Assembly (NCBI GenBank): GCA_029865225.1
Contig: JAOUHJ010000024.1
Coordinates: 1-43,521 of the forward strand
Length of the DNA: 43,521 nucleotides
Reading direction: 5' to 3'
From: Nitrospira sp.
GTDB lineage: Bacteria > Nitrospirota > Nitrospiria > Nitrospirales > Nitrospiraceae
The position numbers and the translations under genes were made by a program. Below, piece by piece: positions 1 through 5,773 of this stretch; the first letter of the stretch is position 1, and each line of letters starts with the position of its first letter. The notes beneath the pieces are model-generated. The model was not told the DNA's origin, searched no databases, and saw nothing but the letters and a program-made list of their open reading frames with translations.

Positions 1-104
1 ACGCCTTAAAGAATATTCGCGAGGCCATTGAGCTATATTTAGAACCGGTCGAAGACGACTTAGCACTCAGTCCTGATGCAGAGCAGATCGAACTCGCGGT
101 ATGA
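1..104 (+). CDS. hicB: HicB-family antitoxin, C-terminal end only (cut by window edge)
   Basis: The frame opening at base 3 reads ALKNIREAIELYLEPVEDDL and ends at TGA 102-104. It is nearly identical to the C-terminal half of the complete HicB antitoxin at 311-514, differing by Asp for Asn near the end. HicB antitoxins neutralise the HicA mRNA interferase and usually autorepress the operon. The 5' half lies outside the window. The stop overlaps the ATG of a hicA stub at 101 in the same GTATGA arrangement as the complete pair, so this is the tail of an upstream copy of the same module. Many synonymous differences between the copies show the duplication is not recent. Confidence 0.8.
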   Translation, partial: ALKNIREAIELYLEPVEDDLALSPDAEQIELAV

Positions 105-172
105 GCAAAGTTTCTAGCGTCTCCTATACGGAGGTGATTCACAATGGAGCGTATCGTCAATTTACACATTGA
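101..172 (+). pseudogene. Truncated hicA toxin stub (first module)
   Basis: ATG 101 begins MSKVSSVSYTEVIH, matching the first 14 residues of the complete HicA at 511 (MSKVPSLSYTEVIR). The homology then stops and the frame ends at TGA 170-172 after 23 codons. The RNA-binding core and the catalytic Gly-Ser-His region of HicA are missing, so the product cannot be an active toxin. The break falls exactly where the ribosome binding site of the next gene starts, suggesting that the two modules were joined here by recombination. Confidence 0.75.
130..139 (+). promoter_or_regulatory. Strong ribosome binding site inside the hicA stub
   Basis: GGAGGTGATT lies 4 nt before ATG 144 and is a near-perfect complement of the 16S rRNA 3' end. 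The intact hicA copy has GGAGGTCATT at the same codons, so one base change relative to that copy strengthens the site. It fixes the start of the mini-HicB gene at 144. Confidence 0.7.
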
Positions 173-314
173 AAAGCTTCCCAAAGGGATGTACCTCGCC
201 ACATCGGATGCGATACAAGGCCTCGTCGCGCAAGGACGATCGATTCAAGAAACAATCGACATCGCGCAGGATGTCGCCAAGAAGATCCTCAAAACCAAAG
301 AGGAACAGGTATGA
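144..314 (+). CDS. Mini-HicB / DUF1902-like antitoxin component
   Basis: This 56-residue protein starts MERIVNLHIEKLPKGMYLAT and continues with a SD..QGLVAQG segment and a helical tail. The layout (two strands, the YLATSD turn, then a helix) is that of DUF1902/HicB-like partial RNase-H-fold antitoxins. It is too short for a separate DNA-binding domain. The start is set by the strong ribosome binding site at 130-139. Its TGA (312-314) overlaps the ATG of hicB at 311, so it is probably translationally coupled to the hicBA pair. A second antitoxin-like subunit in front of hicB is unusual. It may bind HicA, HicB or neither; only the fold resemblance is visible. Confidence 0.65.
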   Translation: MERIVNLHIEKLPKGMYLATSDAIQGLVAQGRSIQETIDIAQDVAKKILKTKEEQV

Positions 315-514
315 AACTCCGCATTGTGCTCGAACCCAGTGAAGACGGCGGCTATACGGTCTTTGTTCCGACCCTTCCTGGCTGTATCAGCGAAGGAGAG
401 AATAAAGAAGAAGCCCTCAAGAATATTCGCGAAGCCATCGAGCTCTATCTAGAACCCGTTGAAGACGACCTGGCCCTGAGTCCGAATGCCGAGCAGATTG
501 AACTCGCGGTATGA
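311..514 (+). CDS. hicB: HicB-family antitoxin
   Basis: This 67-residue protein has the HicB core: MKLRIVLEPSEDGGYTVFVP, then the LPGC.SEG.N.EEAL.NI.EAI.LYLE signature. HicB sequesters the HicA mRNA interferase and may repress its own promoter. It lacks the longer C-terminal ribbon-helix-helix or HTH domain of large HicB proteins, so it is the short form. Its stop overlaps the hicA ATG by 4 nt (ATGA), giving tight translational coupling. The order antitoxin then toxin is typical of short-HicB operons. The product is presumably cytoplasmic. Confidence 0.85.
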   Translation: MKLRIVLEPSEDGGYTVFVPTLPGCISEGENKEEALKNIREAIELYLEPVEDDLALSPNAEQIELAV

Positions 515-738
515 GCAAAGTTCCCAGCCTCTCTTACACGGAGGTCATTCGGGCATTGCAGCGCGATAGCTGGGTCGTTGTTCGGCAAAGAGGTAGTCAT
601 CTCCGCCTCCAGAAACATCTTGCCACCGAAGTGCTGAAGGTCACTGTGCTGGCCCACCGGCCAATCAAGCGATCAACGTTGTCTCATATACTGAAACAAG
701 CGCGTTTGTCTGTCGACCAATTCAATGAGCTTTTGTAA
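511..738 (+). CDS. hicA: HicA-family mRNA interferase toxin
   Basis: This 75-residue protein has the small double-stranded-RNA-binding-like fold of HicA. It has YTEVIRALQRDSWVVVRQRG, the catalytic Gly-Ser-His followed by LRLQ, and a conserved VTVLAHRPIK..TL..ILKQA.L tail. HicA enzymes cut mRNA and tmRNA during stress when HicB is degraded. Length and motifs are normal, so this copy looks intact, unlike the stub at 101. It starts within the hicB stop. The gene is followed by a GCCGG/CCGGC inverted repeat (739-755) with no T run, so that repeat is not a convincing terminator. Confidence 0.87.
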   Translation: MSKVPSLSYTEVIRALQRDSWVVVRQRGSHLRLQKHLATEVLKVTVLAHRPIKRSTLSHILKQARLSVDQFNELL

Positions 739-804
739 GCCGGTGAGCCTCCGGCACCGCATCCGCTTCCCTGTGTTGGATCGCAGGATTTGACAGTCAT
801 TTTT

Positions 805-823
805 AAAGTAGCTGTCCCCTTTT
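805..823. repeat. Copy 1 of a short transposon-flank repeat
   Basis: AAAGTAGCTGTCCCCTTTT is nearly repeated at 4374-4393 as AAAGTAGAATGTCCCCTTTT. The second copy precedes the N-terminal remnant of a REP-associated transposase. Motifs of the type AAAAGGGGACA next to such transposases are common in environmental genomes. Here it abuts the point where the IS630 reading frame loses homology, so it probably marks an insertion or deletion junction. Confidence 0.5.
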
Positions 824-828
824 CTTCT

Positions 829-1206
829 CCGACTCACCCCGCTCCGCTGCGCCATGCCGCGCGTGCTCCAGTGGGTCGCATGGACGGGCGTCGTCTCCAG
901 GGTGTAGGTGACAATGCGTTCAATGGCCGCATCTGTCACGGTCCGCGGAGCACCAGGGCGCGGGTCATCCAGCAGCCCATCGAGGCGGTGAGTCACAAAG
1001 CGCTGCCGCCATTTACAGACCGTTGGCGGCGCCACCCGCACGACACGGGCGACAGCGGTATTCGGCTGCCCTTCAGCACAGGTCAAAATAATCTGCGCCC
1101 GCTGCGCCAACGCCTGAGCGGTCTTCGGGCGGCGTACCCACTGCTGCAACGTTTCTCGTTCGGGCATCGTCAAGGTCAGCGGGGTCATCGGTCGTCCAGT
1201 TCGCAT
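829..1206 (-). pseudogene. Truncated IS630-family transposase (N-terminal helix-turn-helix part)
   Basis: Reading on the minus strand from ATG 1206, about 125 residues resemble the N-terminus of IS630/Tc1-type transposases: MRTGRPMTPLTLTMPERETL, an AQRAQIIL.CAEG..NTAVAR helix-turn-helix region, KWRQRFV..RLDGLLDDPRPGAPRT, and TTP.HATHWSTRGMA. Homology ends near 829, and the following frame is unrelated. The DDE catalytic domain is absent; full transposases are about 340-360 residues. The element is therefore dead. It lies between hicA and the 3' end of the calpain-like gene. Confidence 0.75.
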
Positions 1207-1277
1207 GGTGTCCTCCTTTCGATACCTGAGAACACCAGCGGTGCACAACTTATTCCAAGGACTTCAGAGACAGGACA

Positions 1278-2243
1278 CTAGGGGGTCCCATAGTATATCG
1301 CCTCAAAGTTGCTCGAGAATTCCTTGAGCGGAATCTTTTCGGGCTTCCCCCACGGATTATAGAGCTCGATCGTAGAACCTTGGATACCCAATACGGCATA
1401 GCCGTGGTCAGATTCCACGCGGGTGGCATCAGTGCTATCAATCTTCGGAACATCATCTCTGGTAGCACCAATGGTCGGAACCTTGGATGCAGCCATTGCA
1501 GCAGCGCGAATCTTCTGTTCGGTCATGTTGCCGTCCCTGATCACGACCGGTTTCTTACCCACCAGAACTTCCCAGAACTCTTCCACGGTATGCTTCTGGT
1601 CATCAAGCTCTTGATAGCTCTTTAATTTCACCGCATAGGCCTTTTCGATGACGCATGGCCAAAGAACCTGATTCGGCGAATCCATGTAGACTAGATCCAT
1701 ATCCCCACCGGACTGCCCCGTCTCTTTAACATAGAACGCGTCACTCACCTCAATAAGTCCTTTGAGGTTCACGGCAAAGTAGCGACTTGAGAGAATCTCC
1801 TTATTCTGAGGGGAATAATCGGGATTATCGGCCTCTCTGGATAAAATTGTTGTCATGACGTCATGAGCGACTGTCGTCTTGATATTTGCACCCAGATACT
1901 CGGTAATCATGCCGTCTAATCGCTTTCGGCCGCTTGGCGTGTGGGCCAATGCCGAGAGAATTGCTGCGATCGGACAATTGGCAAGCTCCCCCTGCTGTAC
2001 ATCACCCCACGCTGGGACCCTCTTGGAGAGCTTCCACGAGACTGTGCGCAATCGCATGATCGTGCTACTCCCCTTCGACGGTGGTGGCATTGCCAGCGTC
2101 TTAATTGACTTCGTTGCTCCCTGCTGTTTGGTCAAGTCCTCTTGTCCAAAACGCAGCGGTCCGGGGAGTCGTCCTCCTAATATCTCCGGTGATAGCCCCA
2201 ACGGTCCGGGAAAGCGAGCGCCGCCTTTGTATTGAAGTGTCAT
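1278..2243 (-). CDS. Calpain-type (papain-fold) cysteine protease, candidate T6SS cargo
   Basis: From ATG 2243 (preceded by GGGAG 7 nt upstream; an in-frame start at 2270 has less support) this encodes 321 residues. Residues 78-101 read as a calpain catalytic block, with WGDVQQGELANCPIAAILSA giving oxyanion Gln84 and nucleophile Cys90. WPCVIEKAYA (195-204) matches the conserved calpain WP..EKAYA. Catalytic His280 lies in SDHGYAVLG and Asn296 in LYNPWG. Calpain-family (C2) enzymes are proteases. No calcium-binding or membrane domain is visible. The first 35 residues carry a repeated GPL motif (PGPLGLSPEILGG, LPGPLRFG) of unknown role. There is no signal peptide, so an extracellular target would need a specialised route such as the adjacent T6SS; that is inference. 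The gene ends 72 bp from the IS630 scar, and no immunity gene is obvious beside it. Confidence 0.72.
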   Translation of the reverse strand: MTLQYKGGARFPGPLGLSPEILGGRLPGPLRFGQEDLTKQQGATKSIKTLAMPPPSKGSSTIMRLRTVSWKLSKRVPAWGDVQQGELANCPIAAILSALAHTPSGRKRLDGMITEYLGANIKTTVAHDVMTTILSREADNPDYSPQNKEILSSRYFAVNLKGLIEVSDAFYVKETGQSGGDMDLVYMDSPNQVLWPCVIEKAYAVKLKSYQELDDQKHTVEEFWEVLVGKKPVVIRDGNMTEQKIRAAAMAASKVPTIGATRDDVPKIDSTDATRVESDHGYAVLGIQGSTIELYNPWGKPEKIPLKEFSSNFEAIYYGTP

Positions 2244-2378
2244 GTCCGACTCCCTTTGCGTCAGGGCCACTACGCCACAACCTCAAAACCAACGCCAGCA
2301 ACGTTTACCGGAGAGAGCCGCGCCGGCTGCAGTTGAATATTGGCCTGAGCAAGATCCGACCCAAGAGCGTGCTTTAGA

Positions 2379-3437
2379 TCAAATATTGCTCAGGTAGATC
2401 TCGACTCGCCTGTTCTTTGCCCGCCCTTCGACTCTGGTATTCGGTGCCACAGGCTGGTTCTTACCGAAGCCTTGAGTTTTCACCATAGCAGGCGTGAGAT
2501 AGCCACGTCGGTAGAACCATTTTGCGACTTCTTCTGCGCGTTGTTGCGATAGCAGCAGATTGTGGCCGTCAGTTCCGGTGCTGTCCGTGTGACCATTGAT
2601 GTAGATGGATCGTCGGCGGGGGTTTGATTTGATCTTGCCCCACGCCTGTTCGAGCGGTTTGTCGGCGGCAGGTTTGAGATCGGCTTTATTCAGTTCGAAC
2701 AAGACGTCGCTGGTCAGCACCACGACAAACGAGTCATCCTTTGCAGTGATCCGGACGGGTTCCTCATACGGAACGGGCATGCGCTCCATATCGAGCAAGA
2801 GTTTAAGCGTCGCAAGTGTGGCGTCGTTGGCAAACCAGAAGTCACTGTAAATCATTCCCGCGTACGTACGGTCAGCGCCTGGTCGAGAAGTGGCCTTATA
2901 CTCCCCTTCTTTGCGAAGAATGTAGTGGATGTAGGGGAATAGCTCGTCATCTTCTTTGCAACCGCGTTTACTCCATTCCTCGACCATCGAGGCCTGCTGC
3001 TCCAGGTTATAGGAAGCCCACGGATCGCTCGCGGTGAAGTGGTAACCCGCCCCGAGATTTTGTGCATACACGCAGCGAAGCGCAATTTCCCAGGCCTTCG
3101 CATAGGGTCGCGAATACTGCCACACATGGGTCAACTCATGGATGAACACATCACGGGCGTTATCGGAGTAGCCGGGCACATAGCGACCAAGACTTACTCC
3201 CGGCACAGAGAGATCAGCGTTCGCCGCGTCGCCGAAATTGATGTAATATCGGACAGGCGAACTGAGGGCTCCGTTGAAAGGGATCATTGAGCGCGTCATA
3301 GTCCACACCGTGTCGTCTTTGCCCAGTCCGTCGGTGATGCCGATTTGCGGCCAGGGCGGCAACGCTGTGTGAAAGACTGTCTTGACGTATTCAATCTCGG
3401 TCGGCTTGAGGTGCCGAGTAAAGCTTGCGTTCCTCAT
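2379..3437 (-). CDS. Zincin-like metallopeptidase fused to an OmpA peptidoglycan-binding domain
   Basis: This 352-residue protein starts at ATG 3437 with GGAGGA about 9 nt upstream. Residues 97-107 contain VFIHELTHVWQ, a HExxH zinc site (His100, Glu101, His104). YNLEQQASMVEEW (143-155) supplies a likely third ligand, Glu146. The C-terminal 115 residues form an OmpA-like domain, with LFELNKADLKPAA, INGHTDSTGTD, LLLSQQRAEEVAKWF and GFGKNQPVAPN. OmpA domains bind the diaminopimelate of peptidoglycan. No signal peptide or membrane segment is present, so the protein is made in the cytoplasm although its C-terminal domain expects the cell wall. This suggests delivery by the nearby T6SS into prey periplasm, though a cell-wall anchor role for the secretion machine is an alternative. 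The gene lies 135 bp upstream of the calpain-like gene on the same strand, possibly in one transcript. Confidence 0.75.
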   Translation of the reverse strand: MRNASFTRHLKPTEIEYVKTVFHTALPPWPQIGITDGLGKDDTVWTMTRSMIPFNGALSSPVRYYINFGDAANADLSVPGVSLGRYVPGYSDNARDVFIHELTHVWQYSRPYAKAWEIALRCVYAQNLGAGYHFTASDPWASYNLEQQASMVEEWSKRGCKEDDELFPYIHYILRKEGEYKATSRPGADRTYAGMIYSDFWFANDATLATLKLLLDMERMPVPYEEPVRITAKDDSFVVVLTSDVLFELNKADLKPAADKPLEQAWGKIKSNPRRRSIYINGHTDSTGTDGHNLLLSQQRAEEVAKWFYRRGYLTPAMVKTQGFGKNQPVAPNTRVEGRAKNRRVEIYLSNI

Positions 3438-3638
3438 GGTCCCAACTCCTCCGTCGACTCAAAACGCATACGCAGTGGGCTCACTACTATTTGGACGGAT
3501 CCTCATATGTTGACCTCTCCCACGTTCACAAGAGAGCGTACTGAAACACAATGTCGGTAATGATCATCAGGGCACGCTCGCTACGACCCTTCTTCGACTG
3601 ACTGGCACGCTAAAGACTGATGTGGTATCGTCGATACG

Positions 3639-3932
3639 GTGGAATTCGAATGGGACCTTGCAAAAGACCTCCAGAACATCCAAAAGCACGGAGTCAGTTT
3701 CGCAGAGGCCGTCGAATCTTTTCTTGATCCACATGGGCTTCAACTGGCGGACAGGAAACATTCTAAGTCGGAAGCGCGGCTGTACTGGGTTGGCCGCATC
3801 GCAACGGGGCGCATCGTGACCACTCGGGTTACCAGACGCGGGAAGAGCATCCGCATCATTGGTGCCGTGAAGTGGAGAAAGTTTCGGAGGCTCTATCATG
3901 AAAGAACCAAGTCTTCGTCATCTCAAGATTGA
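3639..3932 (+). CDS. brnT: BrnT-family ribonuclease toxin
   Basis: The frame starts at GTG 3639 and encodes 97 residues with the BrnT pattern: VEFEWDLAKDLQNIQKHGVS, FAEAVE.FLD, D.KHS.SEARLYWVG, then RIVTTRVTRRGKSIRIIGA and a basic R..Y tail. BrnT is a RelE-like ribonuclease that blocks translation, paired with a BrnA antitoxin made from the next gene. The length is near the usual 90. Its TGA (3930-3932) overlaps a TTG start of the downstream gene by 2 nt. It is the first plus-strand gene after the two proteases and is divergent from them, with 201 bp between. Confidence 0.8.
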   Translation: MEFEWDLAKDLQNIQKHGVSFAEAVESFLDPHGLQLADRKHSKSEARLYWVGRIATGRIVTTRVTRRGKSIRIIGAVKWRKFRRLYHERTKSSSSQD

Positions 3933-4126
3933 CCAAACGGGCACGAAAAACATTCGTAACGGCTCTCCGGAAGAAACGCCAGGTGACCATCAGCGTCAAC
4001 GTCAGCCCGGCAGACCTTCGAGGAGAAAAGAACCGCTCCACGAAAGCTGGAATCCCCTACCAACAACTCGTCTACACGCTCCTCACCACGAGTGTACGGC
4101 AGCAAGAGTCGATGCAGTCGAGATGA
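3929..4126 (+). CDS. brnA: BrnA/CopG-like antitoxin, probably shortened by an in-frame stop
   Basis: The frame from TTG 3929 (TTGA overlap with brnT) encodes 65 residues. KKRQVTISVNVSPADLRGEK and KAGIPYQQLVYTLLT match the ribbon-helix-helix end of BrnA/CopG antitoxins, where the usual text is close to GIPYQTLI.S.LHKY. The frame ends at TGA 4124-4126. After it, the same frame stays open for 16 more sense codons reading DRLEQELRKLKRHVAA before TAA 4175-4177. This charged, coiled-coil-like segment looks like genuine protein. A nonsense change, TGA read-through or a natural end are all possible. No good ribosome binding site is seen, so expression probably relies on coupling to brnT. Confidence 0.55.
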   Translation: MTKRARKTFVTALRKKRQVTISVNVSPADLRGEKNRSTKAGIPYQQLVYTLLTTSVRQQESMQSR

Positions 4127-4288
4127 GATCGACTCGAGCAGGAACTCCGAAAACTTAAACGCCACGTCGCCGCATAATCGCAACGGGCTCAATGACGGTT
4201 CTTCAATCCCGCTTCGCTGAAATATTCCACTCCGCATCCCTACCGCACCGTGTGAGATCGCATCACTGGCCTCCAACTCTCCGGATTC

Positions 4289-4333
4289 CTGATAACAGAT
4301 CTCCTCGACCGAAGCCCGTGCGGTGCGTGGCAT
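4289..4333 (-). pseudogene. N-terminal remnant of a REP-associated tyrosine transposase
   Basis: From ATG 4333 on the minus strand the frame begins MPRTARASVEEICYQ. This is the characteristic start of REP-associated (Y1, IS200-like) transposases, usually MPRxARxxV...YHVxxRGN. Homology stops after about 15 residues, and the HUH and catalytic Tyr motifs are missing. The flank repeat at 4374-4393 sits just upstream, as expected for the 5' side of such genes. The stretch 4178-4457 otherwise holds no gene. Confidence 0.55.
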
Positions 4334-4373
4334 GGGCAGTACCGTAGGGAAACGTGAGACTCATATCAGTAAT

Positions 4374-4393
4374 AAAGTAGAATGTCCCCTTTT
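4374..4393. repeat. Copy 2 of the transposon-flank repeat
   Basis: AAAGTAGAATGTCCCCTTTT matches 805-823 except for an inserted or altered base pair in the middle. It stands 40 bp upstream (minus-strand sense) of the REP-transposase remnant and 65 bp beyond the end of the T6SS-linked gene at 4458. It marks the downstream border of the T6SS module. Confidence 0.5.
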
Positions 4394-4457
4394 ATTTCTC
4401 AGAAGTGCAAAGTCAAGAACCGACCCCACCTATCCTTCGACCCCACTTATTTCCTTT

Positions 4458-4982
4458 TCAGTGGCTCCCCGACGGTTTCAAACGCCGATCGACGGATCGA
4501 ACGAGGCGCTCTAATCCTCGCGTCTCTTCTTTGGAAACCAAGAAGGCGTCGCCGTGCTCGATGACGAAACGTGCCACCCTCCCAAGGGCTGACACACATG
4601 CGTCGTTTAGGTGCGGCGAGGCGATGTCCGTCCAAAAACCTGGAGATGCCAGAGCGTATATCGTGTGAGAGAGCGTCTTAATCTCGATAGGAAAACCGAC
4701 TTCTTCCTGGATTTGGAATCCTCGAAGGATGGAAACGAGGTAGGGTCCCAGATAAGCCGCCGCCGCATGGGCGGGCAACTCGAGAAGTGGAGTTGCTACC
4801 CTGAAGCCGGCGGAATCGATATCGACATCGACCGGTCGGACACCGACAAAGGCAACCACAGCGTCCTCGCCATATTCCCAGTTCATGATCGCCATGTCGG
4901 CGGGAGGTGGTGCATCTAGCCCGGCCCAAGCTGTCTTGACCTCGGCCATCAGATCTTGCGGGGTAGGTGTTGCCACGGTCAA
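4458..4982 (-). CDS. Unknown protein coupled to the DUF4150 effector; candidate immunity or chaperone
   Basis: The frame starts at TTG 4982 (or GTG 4976) and encodes 174 residues that I do not recognise. It begins MTVATPTPQDLMAEVKTAWA and is soluble, helical and acidic in the middle, with a hydrophobic LPAHAAAAYLGPYLVSILRG segment and a basic Arg-rich end. No signal peptide is seen. The start lies inside the stop of the DUF4150 gene (TTGA overlap), so the two are translationally coupled. A small gene directly after a spike-tip effector is the usual place for a cognate immunity protein, but loading chaperones occupy the same place. The gene is the last of the T6SS run. Confidence 0.55.
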   Translation of the reverse strand: MTVATPTPQDLMAEVKTAWAGLDAPPPADMAIMNWEYGEDAVVAFVGVRPVDVDIDSAGFRVATPLLELPAHAAAAYLGPYLVSILRGFQIQEEVGFPIEIKTLSHTIYALASPGFWTDIASPHLNDACVSALGRVARFVIEHGDAFLVSKEETRGLERLVRSVDRRLKPSGSH

Positions 4983-5773
4983 TATCGCCCCATCTTCTTT
5001 ATCCGATGCACCATCGCGTAATATTCCCCCCAGTGTGCTGTTCGCCTACCCTTTGCCGTCGGATGTTTGGGATCGGGCCATGGGATATCGTCGCAACCCA
5101 TCTCGATGTACTTTTTTCGTTCCTCACAGAGATCGTGTAACTTTTCAATCTTCTCATTATTGATCTGATGAAAGGTACTCCGCTCGGAAAGGGTTAGAAG
5201 CACCGGCTTGATTAGCATTTTTGATTTGATCTCCTCCTCCACCTTCTTTAGCAAGGCGTCATACTCAGCTTTTCGATGATTTGCTTCCTCGTCCTGAATC
5301 GCCTTGTACTTGTCGTGTTGCTCGATGCACTCCTTCCACTTTTTTGGCGAGACGCCAAGGGGTGGATTGTCTGGATCGAGGTTGCCGCCTAGATCGACCG
5401 TGTTCTGGTTGTTATGGAATTTCTTGTCCGTGTGGCGGCAAGCATTCTTGCCGTCCATTTTTACGTCGAAGGAATAGGTAATCCAGTCTGTCGCTTTCAT
5501 GTTAACGCTGGATTTCACGCCGCCCGCGGTTCCCGCCTCATCGCCGTTCGAGCGTCCGTACTGCGACTCTTTCACGGCAATCATCTTGCCGTGGGCTTTG
5601 ACCGAAGTTGTTCCGTTCTTTAGTGAGGATTGATCTGCAATGTTAGGGTACGGAATCGGCACCGGGCCACCTGGCGATGGCGTTTTGCAAACATCAGGAA
5701 TCGTCGCGGTTGAGATGCCGATAGTACCCTTGTAAGTGAGGCCCAGGCCGTTGACAAAAACATCCGAAGGCAT
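4979..5773 (-). CDS. DUF4150 (PAAR-like) T6SS tip protein with C-terminal effector-like extension
   Basis: The preferred start is ATG 5773, overlapping the previous stop as TGATG; an in-frame ATG at 5788 is an alternative. The product is 264 residues. The first 125 match DUF4150: VFVNG, IPDVCKTPSPGGPVPIPYPN, KESQYGRSNGDEAGTAGGV, SFDVKMDGKNACRHTD. DUF4150 folds like PAAR and caps the VgrG spike. The remaining ~140 residues are a charged helical region ending in CEERKKYIEMGCDDIPWPDP, then RRTAHWGEYYAMVHRIKK. I cannot assign a toxin family; the conserved-looking His, Trp, Glu and Tyr near the end are candidates for an active site. The gene follows the DUF2169 adaptor and the ketosynthase-like gene, the usual loading module for such tips. 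Confidence 0.8.
   Translation of the reverse strand: MPSDVFVNGLGLTYKGTIGISTATIPDVCKTPSPGGPVPIPYPNIADQSSLKNGTTSVKAHGKMIAVKESQYGRSNGDEAGTAGGVKSSVNMKATDWITYSFDVKMDGKNACRHTDKKFHNNQNTVDLGGNLDPDNPPLGVSPKKWKECIEQHDKYKAIQDEEANHRKAEYDALLKKVEEEIKSKMLIKPVLLTLSERSTFHQINNEKIEKLHDLCEERKKYIEMGCDDIPWPDPKHPTAKGRRTAHWGEYYAMVHRIKKMGRY

Noticed and set aside
739-755. GCCGG-TGAGCCT-CCGGC as a terminator after hicA
   Set aside because: The stem has only 5 bp and no T run follows.
3580-3600. GG-N10-GC spacing upstream of the metallopeptidase gene as a sigma-54 promoter
   Set aside because: Only the spacing fits; neither TGGCAC nor TTGC is recognisable.
4178-4191. TCGCAACGGGCTCA, repeated exactly at 41763-41776
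   Set aside because: A single 14-bp match near two debris zones is suggestive of a common scar but could be chance in a 43-kb window; no longer homology or symmetry supports it.
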